64,000 nt of DNA, taken from the NCBI RefSeq assembly GCF_002926065.1, contig NZ_PREZ01000005.1, positions 310,001-374,000 on the forward strand, written 5' to 3'. Source of the DNA: Jeotgalibacillus proteolyticus. Lineage in GTDB: Bacteria > Bacillota > Bacilli > Bacillales > Jeotgalibacillaceae. A program made the position numbers and the translations under genes. Below, piece by piece: positions 52,975 through 60,467 of the stretch (the first letter of the stretch is position 1; each line of letters opens with the position of its first letter). Under the pieces are notes generated by a model that was given only the letters and a program-made list of their open reading frames with translations, made no database searches and was not told the DNA's origin.

Positions 52975-53718
52975 TTACCTGTCCAGCCCGTTTCTTTTAT
53001 AAACGTAGACAAACAGTCCTAAACAAACGACGAACCAGCCGATCAGTACACTACTATCTAATAAACTCCATTCGTAGCCCCCGGAAAACAATCCTTGCGA
53101 TAGGTTAGTCAGGACTCCTGCATAGGTGTAGTTAAGGACATCGGCGATCATTTCATTATAAATACGGAACAATGGTGCGGAAGTTAAGACAAGTAAAATT
53201 GGCATACCTACAAGACCGGCTTGTGTCTGGTTTTTCGAGACAATCCCGATAATATAGCCAATTAAGATACTGATAATGCTGGCAGCTGCTGTAATTAAGA
53301 GATAGGTCGGCATTTGAATATCACCAAAAGCAATTCCACTGACAGGAATCAATAGCACATTGACGAGCATTAAGATGATTAGCGTCGGCAGCATACTGCC
53401 AATAAAATATTCCACACCGTTGACAGAAGAGGTCATGAGCACTCTTAATGTGTTCTTTTCCTTTTCTTCAGCGATCGGATGGCTGCTCATTGAAACCCCG
53501 CCGATCCCAATGTTAAAGATAAGTCCGAACCCCAGTAGGAAAGCACCTGTTAAAAAGGTAACTCCCTCCTCCTCCACATTGACCTCAGGGATAAGATTTT
53601 TCATAATCAGAACAAAACCGATGGCGAAGACAGGGGTTAAGATCACACTCATATTTCCTAGCAGCAGTTGTAGTTTTAATTGAAAGATGGCATTAATTTT
53701 TTTCAGTGATACCTTCAC
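52975..53718 (-). CDS. ABC-2 type transporter permease
   Basis: 247 residues from a GTG at 53718 that overlaps the ATPase stop (GTGA), with GGGAGGG upstream. Six hydrophobic segments; the amphipathic segment SSHPIAEEKEKNTLRVLMTS is the classic ABC-2 exporter coupling motif (EEKExxTLR..L). It forms an exporter with the ATPase gene. Substrate unknown; a LytTR regulator next door suggests a peptide, lipid or antibiotic. Confidence 0.9.
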   Translation of the reverse strand: MKVSLKKINAIFQLKLQLLLGNMSVILTPVFAIGFVLIMKNLIPEVNVEEEGVTFLTGAFLLGFGLIFNIGIGGVSMSSHPIAEEKEKNTLRVLMTSSVNGVEYFIGSMLPTLIILMLVNVLLIPVSGIAFGDIQMPTYLLITAAASIISILIGYIIGIVSKNQTQAGLVGMPILLVLTSAPLFRIYNEMIADVLNYTYAGVLTNLSQGLFSGGYEWSLLDSSVLIGWFVVCLGLFVYVYKRNGLDR

Positions 53719-54569
53719 ACTAATTCCCTCCCTGTTACTTCTAAGAAAACTTTTTCTAACGTTGGTTCGCACGAATGAATCGTTAGTAACTCATCACTCG
53801 CCATCCATTTGCTGATTTTTTCTATCGTTTCTTTTGTATGAGGCAAAGTATGTTCGATCTCATTCTTTAATAAAACCTGATACTGTTTGTTTTTATTGAA
53901 TTTAAGGGTTAACGCTTTAGGAGAGTCATTTTCTACGATCAGGCCGTCGTTTAGCAGAGCGACCCGGTCACATAGCTTGGCTGCCTCCTCCATATTATGA
54001 GTAGTTAGGAAGATGGCTGTACCGATCTTTTTTAATTCGAGCAGCAGGTCATGAATCGCTTCAGAGTTCACGGGGTCCAATCCGCTAGTCGGTTCATCAA
54101 GGAACAGCACTTTAGGCTCGTGAAGCATTGCTCTCGCCAAAATTAACCGCTGCTTCATCCCCTTAGACAGCTTGCTCGCCAGTTTATCTTTATCCTCATA
54201 CAATCCTACTTTTTTTAAAAGAAAATCGACGCGCTGTTTTTCTACATCCAGCAGCTTCGCAAATACGGTTAAATTTCTGTAGACCGTCAGTCTTTCATAT
54301 AGTCCGCTGTTATCCGTGACGATGCCTACCTGCTCATAAATCTCCTCATCTATTTGTTCTGTAGGTTTTCCTAATACTGAAGCTTTACCAGAGGTTTGAG
54401 GCAGCTGGCCGGTCAATATTTTAATCGTCGTGGTTTTCCCAGACCCGGAAGGTCCGAGAAAGCCGATAATTTCTCCTTCATGAACGCTAAAATTCAAATC
54501 CTTTAACGCCGTTTCTTTATGAAACTTCTTTGATAAATGTTCAACATTAATCACTTTACGTTTTTTCAT
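53715..54569 (-). CDS. ABC transporter ATP-binding protein
   Basis: 284 residues. Walker A LGPSGSGKTTT, signature LSKGMKQRLILARAM, Walker B VLFLDEPTSGLDP, and H-loop TTHNMEEA are all intact. It is a drug/lipid exporter-type (CcmA-like) ATPase with a C-terminal extension, ending EPTLEKVFLEVTGREL. It energises the downstream permease. AAGGAGAGA precedes the ATG. Confidence 0.92.
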   Translation of the reverse strand: MKKRKVINVEHLSKKFHKETALKDLNFSVHEGEIIGFLGPSGSGKTTTIKILTGQLPQTSGKASVLGKPTEQIDEEIYEQVGIVTDNSGLYERLTVYRNLTVFAKLLDVEKQRVDFLLKKVGLYEDKDKLASKLSKGMKQRLILARAMLHEPKVLFLDEPTSGLDPVNSEAIHDLLLELKKIGTAIFLTTHNMEEAAKLCDRVALLNDGLIVENDSPKALTLKFNKNKQYQVLLKNEIEHTLPHTKETIEKISKWMASDELLTIHSCEPTLEKVFLEVTGRELV

Positions 54570-54618
54570 TTTATCTCTCCTTCGTTACTTTCGAACCTAT
54601 TGGTTGAATGGCATTCAA

Positions 54619-54630
54619 GAAGTTAACTTC
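54619..54630. promoter_or_regulatory. Palindrome in the ABC exporter promoter region
   Basis: GAAGTTAACTTC is a perfect 12-bp palindrome, 50 bases before the ATPase start. Upstream on the minus strand, TACTAT could be a -10 without a good -35, which would fit activator dependence. Related GTTC-containing direct repeats lie further up, but their spacing does not clearly match LytTR sites. Confidence 0.4.
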
Positions 54631-54706
54631 CTGATCTCTATAGTAGGAGAAGAACATCGAAAAGTCGTAAAAATTCGTTGAACAGTACTAAGAAGTGCTC
54701 AAATGT

Positions 54707-54742
54707 AAAAAAACGAGGCTGAAATATACGAATTTCAACCTC
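54707..54742 (-). terminator. Terminator of the LytTR regulator gene
   Basis: Minus strand GAGGTTGAAAT pairs with ATTTCAGCCTC (one G-U-type mismatch), then GTTTTTTTA. Confidence 0.8.
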
Positions 54743-54751
54743 AATGGTACG

Positions 54752-55750
54752 TTAAAAACCTATTAATTCCTTCATTTCTTCAAGCCGGGATCGCGAAAGA
54801 GGTAATTTCACCTTGGGGTTCCCTTTCAAAATTAATGTGTAACTGTTTTTAGAATAACTAACTAATTCGGATACACGCTGCAAATTAATTAAATAGGAAC
54901 GGTGGCACCTGAAAAAGCCGAATTTCCCTAACTTTCCTTCCAGTTCATTCATTGTTAAATCAGACGGAAAATATTCTTCACCGATACGAATATTACTCAC
55001 ACTGTTTATGCTTTCTATAAAATCAATTTCATCCGGACTAAAAAAGATCGTCTTATCCTCCAGCTTACTTGACACTTTATAAACAATGCTTGGCTTTATC
55101 TCCTTCGGCTCATCTTTTATCTCGTCGTCCGGCTCTGCCTCAATTGCGAGATCGGTCTTTTGCAGACCGGTTTGAGGATAATATCGATAAACCTCCTTGC
55201 TTAACAGCAGGAGCTCTTCTATGTAATGGGAAGTAAACAAAATGGTGATCTTTGCGTTCCGCAAATGTTCCACCCCTTTTAAGTACAGTTCAATGCCTTC
55301 ATCCGTTAAATTGGTTAGAGGACTTTCAATTAACAACAGCTTGGGAGACATCAAAAACATACGAAACATACTGACTCTTCGCATCTGATCGATCGTCAGC
55401 CGTTTTATTTTTGTCTGCCACACGTCAGACAGTGAGAATGCCGCAATATAACCTTCTGGAGAAGATTCAAAATCCGAAATTTTCTTAAAGAAATTCAAAT
55501 AACCCTGCACCGTTAAATTTTCATACAAGCCATCTTCTCTAATATCAGCTAATACGGAATTTGTTTCTCTATAAATATGTCCGCTAGAAGGTGTAATTTT
55601 ACCCGAAAGCAGTTCAAAAAAAAGCTCACTTTCTTCTCTGGACATTTTGATGCCGATTTGGGAATACTCCTCAATCATCAAATCTATCCCTTTTAAGACC
55701 GTGCGATTATTCTTCTGCTTCATTACGTTTTCTAACGTCACTAAGTTCAT
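54752..55750 (-). CDS. LytTR transcriptional regulator fused to a degenerate ABC-ATPase domain
   Basis: 332 residues. Residues 1-200 align to an ABC ATPase in order and length but lack its catalytic parts: the Walker A position reads IGIKMSREESE (32-42), with no GxGKST; the signature reads LTIDQMRR (118-125); Walker B reads KLLLIESPLTNL, with no DE; only the H-loop-like FTSHYIEE is kept. Residues ~232-332 are a LytTR DNA-binding domain (IDFIESINSVSNIR, GFFRCHRSYLINLQRV, PLSRSRLEEMKELI). It lies upstream of an ABC exporter on the same strand and probably controls it, perhaps by docking like an ATPase. No histidine kinase is near. Confidence 0.88.
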   Translation of the reverse strand: MNLVTLENVMKQKNNRTVLKGIDLMIEEYSQIGIKMSREESELFFELLSGKITPSSGHIYRETNSVLADIREDGLYENLTVQGYLNFFKKISDFESSPEGYIAAFSLSDVWQTKIKRLTIDQMRRVSMFRMFLMSPKLLLIESPLTNLTDEGIELYLKGVEHLRNAKITILFTSHYIEELLLLSKEVYRYYPQTGLQKTDLAIEAEPDDEIKDEPKEIKPSIVYKVSSKLEDKTIFFSPDEIDFIESINSVSNIRIGEEYFPSDLTMNELEGKLGKFGFFRCHRSYLINLQRVSELVSYSKNSYTLILKGNPKVKLPLSRSRLEEMKELIGF

Positions 55751-56031
55751 TCGTACTCGCCATCCGTTTCTGATGTTTTTTACTTTATAGATTACATACT
55801 AGAACATGAAATCTGGGAAAGATACCTTTTTATTTATTCTTACAAGATGCAAGTGCCCTGCCCCGTAATTTTTTAAGAAACCTCACCCATTGGTTTTTAA
55901 TGATCATACATTTCCATCATTTCCTTTTGTACCATATAAAAATTAAAGCTTGCCTCCCCACCAATGCTTGTATCAGTTGACACTCAATTTGTATTTGTTA
56001 AGCCTCAAAATTTTTATAAACCGTTCTTCCT

Positions 56032-56066
56032 AAAAAAGGAAGCTGCTTTTTACTGCATCAGCTTCC
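56032..56066 (-). terminator. Terminator of the bps operon
   Basis: Minus strand GGAAGCTG and CAGCTTCC pair, then TTTTTT. The rest of 55751-56031 is AT-rich and holds the LytTR promoter region; I see no gene. Confidence 0.75.
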
Positions 56067-56087
56067 AGGGGATCTATCCTTTTTAAA

Positions 56088-56612
56088 TTATTCAAATGCC
56101 CTTTGATAATTGGTAACGCTTTTCAAGGCCTTCTCTTCTGCCGGAATTCGGACAGAAAGCATAGCTGCATTCAGGAGGGTGAAGACTGCTGCGGTGACAT
56201 AGGCCTGAAAAATGAGTGGCAGGAGGAGGATTTCAATGGTTACGATTACGTAGTTGGGGTGCTTTATAAAGGCATAAGGTCCTCTTCTTACTACCTTCGC
56301 TCCCGGCAGAATGAGAATCTTTGTGTTCCAAAAACGTCCTAATGAATATAAGCACCATACTCTGAGGACCTGGGTTAAAATAAAAAGAAACGCGAGAAAC
56401 GGCCATATAGGTGAAAGTGGTTTATTTGATGCCACAGTCTCAACGAGCAGGCAGATAAAAAAACCGGCGTGAAGGGCGATCATAAAGGGATAATGGGAAG
56501 CGCCTGCTTCAAATGCTCCCCGCTCTCTCATCCATTTTTCGTTTTCCTTTGCCAGTACAAGCTCTGCCAGCCGCTGAAGCAGCACGGCGCTATATACAAA
56601 ATAAAAAATCAT
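56088..56612 (-). CDS. bpsB: Isoprenylcysteine-carboxyl-methyltransferase-family enzyme (BpsB/YpbQ-like)
   Basis: 174 residues, integral membrane. Markers: RVWCLYSLGRFWNTKI and RRGPYAFIKHPNYVIV, the SAM/substrate motif of ICMT-type methyltransferases, followed by an Ex(A)EEKAL C-terminal motif. In B. subtilis BpsB methylates alkylpyrones made by BpsA; the same gene pair is present here, 13 bases apart, so that role is likely. Four or five transmembrane segments. Confidence 0.87.
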   Translation of the reverse strand: MIFYFVYSAVLLQRLAELVLAKENEKWMRERGAFEAGASHYPFMIALHAGFFICLLVETVASNKPLSPIWPFLAFLFILTQVLRVWCLYSLGRFWNTKILILPGAKVVRRGPYAFIKHPNYVIVTIEILLLPLIFQAYVTAAVFTLLNAAMLSVRIPAEEKALKSVTNYQRAFE

Positions 56613-56625
56613 GTCCTCTACCTCC

Positions 56626-57708
56626 TTAGCCCCATTTCAACAGCAAAAGTTCGCCGCTAAACCCCGGGCCAAGTGCTGTCATTAGCCCGTACTCTCCCGG
56701 TGCACATTCGCCCGTTTTCATAAATTCCTCCAAAACATATAAAACGGTCGGTGAAGACATATTCCCGTTTTGAATTAGCACTTCTCTTGAGTGGCTTGTT
56801 TTTTCAGTTGAATAGTTCATGGCTTTTTCGTAGGCACGGAGTACCTTTTTTCCTCCGGGATGAGCAACAAAATGGGAGATGCTTTCAGTGTTTATATGTT
56901 GATCCGAGAGAAATTGCTGAACAAACGGACCAAGCCACCCGCCAATAATGGATGGAATATCCTTTGAGAAAACAACATGCAGCCCGCTGTTTTTAACCTC
57001 CCACCCCATGACGTCCTCAGAGTCTGGCATCCATTTGGAAGCAGTCGATATAATATCCGGCACAGGTTTTTTTGTTCTTATATCCGATTGGTCTCCCGCA
57101 ACAAGCGCACAGGCCACCCCATCGGCGAATAAAGAGGCGCCAATCAAATTGCTTTTTGACCGATCTCCATGCTGAAAGGTTAAGCTGCAAAGCTCAACAC
57201 AAAGCACAAGCACCTTTGCAGAAGGATGTGCGAGGCAGTAATCATATGCACGGCTAAGTCCTGCGGCACCGCCTGCACAGCCCAGGCCCCAGATCGGGAT
57301 CCGTTTTAGCGTATCTTTAAAAGGAAGCTTATTCATAATTCTTGCATCCACACTTGGAGTTGAAATTCCCGAGCTTGAAACAAATAGGATCGCATCGATA
57401 TCCTCACAGGAAATGTCATCCTCTAAAAACGTCCTGTTTTTTAAGCAGGCTATAATCGCTTCCTGCCCTAATTGTGTGGCAAGTTTTATATAAAGCTCGT
57501 TTCGTTCCTCAAAATCATGTGGTTGTTCAAACCATTCTAACGGCACGCAAAAATGTCTTGTTTTAATTTCACCATTTTGAAAAACGTTCATCAGGCGGTC
57601 TATTTCATTAAAATCGTGTTGAAATAATTTTCGCGTCAGGGCTGCTGTATCTTCCTGATTTACTTTATACGCCGGTTTATGGGAGCTGACAGATAAAATC
57701 TTTGGCAA
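56626..57708 (-). CDS. bpsA: Type III polyketide synthase (BpsA/chalcone-synthase-like)
   Basis: 360 residues from a TTG at 57708, with AGGAGGG seven bases upstream. The thiolase-fold triad is present: Cys144 in WGLGCAGGAAGLS, His in FVAHPGGKKVL, Asn in QNGNMSSPTVLYVL. C-terminal GLMTALGPGFSGELLLLKW is the family signature GxGPG loop. It extends acyl-CoA with malonyl-CoA to give alkylpyrones or alkylresorcinols, membrane-associated lipids in Bacillus. In an operon with bpsB. Confidence 0.92.
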   Translation of the reverse strand: MPKILSVSSHKPAYKVNQEDTAALTRKLFQHDFNEIDRLMNVFQNGEIKTRHFCVPLEWFEQPHDFEERNELYIKLATQLGQEAIIACLKNRTFLEDDISCEDIDAILFVSSSGISTPSVDARIMNKLPFKDTLKRIPIWGLGCAGGAAGLSRAYDYCLAHPSAKVLVLCVELCSLTFQHGDRSKSNLIGASLFADGVACALVAGDQSDIRTKKPVPDIISTASKWMPDSEDVMGWEVKNSGLHVVFSKDIPSIIGGWLGPFVQQFLSDQHINTESISHFVAHPGGKKVLRAYEKAMNYSTEKTSHSREVLIQNGNMSSPTVLYVLEEFMKTGECAPGEYGLMTALGPGFSGELLLLKWG

Positions 57709-57772
57709 GGAACTTCCCTCCTGGAAATGAACTCAGATTTCACTAGTATTTCCCTGCCATGGGGTTTTAAAC

Positions 57773-57968
57773 AAAAAAAGAGACCGGGACAAATGTCGTC
57801 TCAGCCTCTTTTTACCCGATTCACTGCGCTTCAGGGGGATGCTTTTCCGCGGGACGGGTCCCTTTGCTAACTTGCTTCGCAAGTGGATCTCAAGCTCCCG
57901 CTTCCTCTAAGCAGGAGTCACCCCCTTACGCGCCATTCACCTCACGTTTCTATAATTATTGTTATGTC
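57773..57968 (+). repeat. Composite terminator hairpin plus element A12
   Basis: The hairpin AAAGAGACCGGGAC...GTCTCAGCCTCTTTTT (57773-57813) is imperfect. A12 (57815-57968) has hairpin ACTTGC-TT-CGCAAGT, an altered outer arm GGGTCCCTTTGCT that does not pair, and a small change CCTCTAAGCAGGAG in the right part. It lies upstream of bpsA and downstream of the oxidoreductase. Confidence 0.85.
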
Positions 57969-57979
57969 ACGGACTTTTT

Positions 57980-58981
57980 TTAAGAATCCATTCTCACTAA
58001 TACACGTCCGCGTATTTTGCTTTGTAAAATATCGCGCATTGCTTCAGGTGTTTCTTCCAGGGAAACCTCTCTGTCTATCAGATCAGTAATATCATCAAGC
58101 TTTAAATCACTGGCAAGACGGGTCCAGATCTCCTGTCTTAGCGGCATTGGACAATAGGCTGAATCTACTCCAAGGAGGTTTACTCCCCTTAAAATAAATG
58201 GATGAACCGTCGTAGGAACGTCGGTGCCTCCTGTTAATCCGCTCACTGCCACGGAACCGCCCTGTTTAATTTTGCTGAGCACAGCTGCCAGGCTTTTGCC
58301 GCCTACAGGATCGACAGCCGCCTGCCAAATGCCTTTTTGCAGGGGCTTAAGCTTTCCGCCATCATATACCTCTTCACGTGAAATCACGCTGTCGGCGCCT
58401 ATTTTTTTCAAATGTTCATGTTCAGCTTCCTTGCCCGTGCTTGCGACGACTTTATATCCACGCTTCGCAAGCATCGCAACGGCCATGCTTCCAACTCCCC
58501 CGGTAGAACCGGTTACAAGGACCTCTCCCTGATCAGGCGTAAGACCGTTTGCTTCTAATCGATGGATGGAAAGAGCTGCAGTAAAGCCTGCCGTTCCATA
58601 TACCATTGCTTCTTTTAAGGTCATATTCTGTGGCAGCGGCACAACCCATTCTGCCGGTATGCAGGCAAACTCACTGTAACCTCCATAATGAGAGACACCA
58701 ATATCGTAGCTTGTTGCAATAACATGATCACCCTCGTTAAAGCGCGGGTCTGTCGTAGAAACGACTGTACCTGCAAGGTCAATTCCTGGCACCATCGGAT
58801 AGGACTGGACAATTTTTCCGTCTTTGACTCCTGCAAGCCCATCCTTAAAATTAACACTTGAATAGGCAACCCTGATTAAAACATCTCCTTTTGGGAGACT
58901 GTTTTGTTCGATGTTTTTGACCTCTACTGTGACATCTTCCTCTTTTTTATCTATTACTACTGCCCGGAAACTCGACATCAT
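57980..58981 (-). CDS. MDR-family quinone oxidoreductase / acryloyl-CoA-reductase-like (YhfP type)
   Basis: 333 residues. Medium-chain reductase without zinc ligands: VAYSSVNFKDGLAGVKDG, PMVPGIDLAGTVV, and the NADPH motif VTGSTGGVGSMAVAMLAKRG. Ends ILQSKIRGRVLVRMDS. It resembles B. subtilis YhfP and the AcuI branch, which reduce quinones or enoyl-CoA substrates. Two ATGs in tandem after AAGGGGTGGG make the exact start uncertain by one codon. Substrate unknown. Confidence 0.88.
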   Translation of the reverse strand: MMSSFRAVVIDKKEEDVTVEVKNIEQNSLPKGDVLIRVAYSSVNFKDGLAGVKDGKIVQSYPMVPGIDLAGTVVSTTDPRFNEGDHVIATSYDIGVSHYGGYSEFACIPAEWVVPLPQNMTLKEAMVYGTAGFTAALSIHRLEANGLTPDQGEVLVTGSTGGVGSMAVAMLAKRGYKVVASTGKEAEHEHLKKIGADSVISREEVYDGGKLKPLQKGIWQAAVDPVGGKSLAAVLSKIKQGGSVAVSGLTGGTDVPTTVHPFILRGVNLLGVDSAYCPMPLRQEIWTRLASDLKLDDITDLIDREVSLEETPEAMRDILQSKIRGRVLVRMDS

Positions 58982-58994
58982 TACCCACCCCTTA

Positions 58995-59606
58995 TCAGTT
59001 CATTTTTCTCCTTATTTTTGAAACATATGGATTATTTGATGCCCAAAACCTCCATGGATAATCCCGGGCTTCCCCGGTATTATCTATGCCGATTCTGGGT
59101 CCAGTTGATATAGCAAAGGAACTTTTCGTCCATCCTTCACAAATTAGTAAAGGCGGGGAGGTAAAATGATTACCATAGTCGTCCATCGTTATACCCAAGG
59201 CTTTTGTTAATTTACCCGGACCGTTCGTCCATTCAAACTGAGGACGGCCAGCCCGTCTTATTTCCATCAGAGATTTTCCTTCAAGCGGTTCGACTGCCCG
59301 GATTAAGACTGCTTCCGGTCTGCCGATTTCACTGCTTACTACGTTGACAAGCGTGTGCGTGTGCATGGTATATGTATACACCGATCCAGCCTGCCCAAAC
59401 ATAATCTCCGTTCTTTTTGTTCTTCGATTGCCAAAGCTGTGAGCTGCACGGTCCTCAGGTCCCATATAGGCTTCCGTTTCCACAATATACCCTGAAGCGA
59501 GCCCCTCCTCCGTTTCCTTTACCAGCAAACAGCCTAAAAGGCTCTTGGCAAGCTCAAGTGTAGGCTGGCTATAAAAGGCTTGCGGTAAAGCTTGATAATG
59601 CTCCAT
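58995..59606 (-). CDS. 3-methyladenine DNA glycosylase (AAG/Mpg family)
   Basis: 203 residues. It excises alkylated purines from DNA. The catalytic block is IVETEAYMGPEDRAAHSF, with the active-site Glu, followed by KRTEIMFGQAGSVYTYTMHT and NGPGKLTKALGI. Full-length for bacterial members. GGAG lies ten bases upstream of the ATG. It is followed 13 bases later by the oxidoreductase gene, so the two may share a transcript. Confidence 0.93.
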   Translation of the reverse strand: MEHYQALPQAFYSQPTLELAKSLLGCLLVKETEEGLASGYIVETEAYMGPEDRAAHSFGNRRTKRTEIMFGQAGSVYTYTMHTHTLVNVVSSEIGRPEAVLIRAVEPLEGKSLMEIRRAGRPQFEWTNGPGKLTKALGITMDDYGNHFTSPPLLICEGWTKSSFAISTGPRIGIDNTGEARDYPWRFWASNNPYVSKIRRKMN

Positions 59607-59752
59607 TGGTCGAACGCTCCTGTCTTATAAAAGCTAACTGTTACTCTACATTCCCTTATGATGGGCTGTCTGAAACGCTGTATAAAATATTTTCCAGTTT
59701 TAAATAAAGAAAGTTTTACACCGGACTAAGGAAAAAAGTTATGTATAACGAC

Positions 59753-59787
59753 AAAAAAACGACTGACAGAAAATCTGTCAGTCGTTC
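59753..59787 (-). terminator. Terminator of the cold-shock gene
   Basis: Minus strand AACGACTGACAGA and TCTGTCAGTCGTT pair around a short TTT loop, then TTTTTTG. Confidence 0.92.
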
Positions 59788-59800
59788 CGGATTGTAAAAA

Positions 59801-60001
59801 TTATAATTTTACAACGTTAGCAGCTTGGTCGCCACGGTTACCTTGAGTGATATCAAAGCTTACGCGTTGGCCTTCTTCAAGAGATTTGAAGCCTTCTCCA
59901 GTGATAGCTGAGAAATGTACGAATACATCTTCGCCGCCTTCAACCTCGATGAAGCCAAATCCTTTTTCTGCATTAAACCATTTTACTGTACCTTCGTTCA
60001 T
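59801..60001 (-). CDS. Cold-shock protein (CspA family, CspD-like)
   Basis: 66 residues, one cold-shock domain. RNP1 KGFGFI at 13-18 and RNP2 VFVHF at 26-30 are intact. It opens [14 protein letters not shown] and binds single-stranded RNA or DNA as an RNA chaperone. Sequence is closest in wording to Bacillus CspD/CspC. TTGGAGG precedes the ATG. A long structured leader (60002-60140) suggests post-transcriptional temperature control. Confidence 0.95.
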   Translation of the reverse strand: MNEGTVKWFNAEKGFGFIEVEGGEDVFVHFSAITGEGFKSLEEGQRVSFDITQGNRGDQAANVVKL

Positions 60002-60175
60002 GGTAAAACCTCCAACAATTAATTAAATTTTACTTAACGCTGTAAAAATAGACAATCCACATGTTAACACGAACTACACTGTCAAAAGAAATATAATTCC
60101 TGTTAACATGTGAATTAAAAGATTGTTACTTATTAAGCATAGACCAATCTTAGCACGTATAAAAACAAATAGCAA
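60002..60175 (-). promoter_or_regulatory. Promoter and long structured 5' leader of the cold-shock gene
   Basis: Promoter -35 TTGCTA (60170-60175), 17-base spacer, -10 TAAGAT (60147-60152). The transcript would start near 60140, giving a leader of about 140 bases. Within it CACATGTTAACA (60058-60069) and TGTTAACATGTG (60101-60112) form a perfect 12-bp stem with a 31-base loop, followed by an AT-rich run and the ribosome site. The layout resembles cold-shock mRNA leaders. Confidence 0.75.
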
Positions 60176-60267
60176 CCCTTTATCGAATAACTTATTTAAA
60201 GGATCTTGTCAACGAGTTTTTATTCTGTTTTTCGACAATTTTTTTAATTTTTTCTCTATTTTAATAC

Positions 60268-60294
60268 AAAAAAGTCCGCATTTTTGGCGGACTT
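60268..60294 (-). terminator. Terminator of the 31-residue peptide gene
   Basis: Minus strand AAGTCCGC pairs with GCGGACTT around seven bases, then TTTTTTGT. Confidence 0.88.
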
Positions 60295-60301
60295 AACTTC
60301 T

Positions 60302-60397
60302 TTAATATTTTTTTGTCTTTCTGTTCCTCATAAACTTTCTTATAATCGGGTAAATAATTGGACCGAATTTAATAACATTACGCACTAATTTTCCCAT
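60302..60397 (-). CDS. 31-residue basic amphipathic peptide of unknown function
   Basis: The peptide opens MGKLVRNVIKFGPIIYPIIR and ends KFMRNRKTKKY. It has an AGGAGGGATC ribosome site ten bases before the ATG and a clear terminator eight bases after the stop, so it looks like a real independent gene. Ten of its 31 residues are Lys or Arg, around a short hydrophobic core (IKFGPIIYPII), a shape of membrane-binding or nucleic-acid-binding peptides. Similar short peptides occur in Bacillaceae genomes from memory, but I cannot assign a family. It stands between the cold-shock gene and ykfD. Confidence 0.72.
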   Translation of the reverse strand: MGKLVRNVIKFGPIIYPIIRKFMRNRKTKKY

Positions 60398-60467
60398 AAT
60401 ATTGATCCCTCCTGTTTTGTTTAGAATATTCCCTATAGGAGGCTTCGACAAACATCCCTATTTCTTT

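Noticed and set aside
54752-55750. A second functional ABC ATPase for the exporter
   Set aside because: Walker A and Walker B residues are missing and a LytTR domain is fused, so it is a regulator rather than a transport ATPase.
5242-57968. Insertion sequences carrying the element-A copies
   Set aside because: No transposase fragment or consistent target-site duplication was seen beside any copy; the elements are too short to be autonomous.
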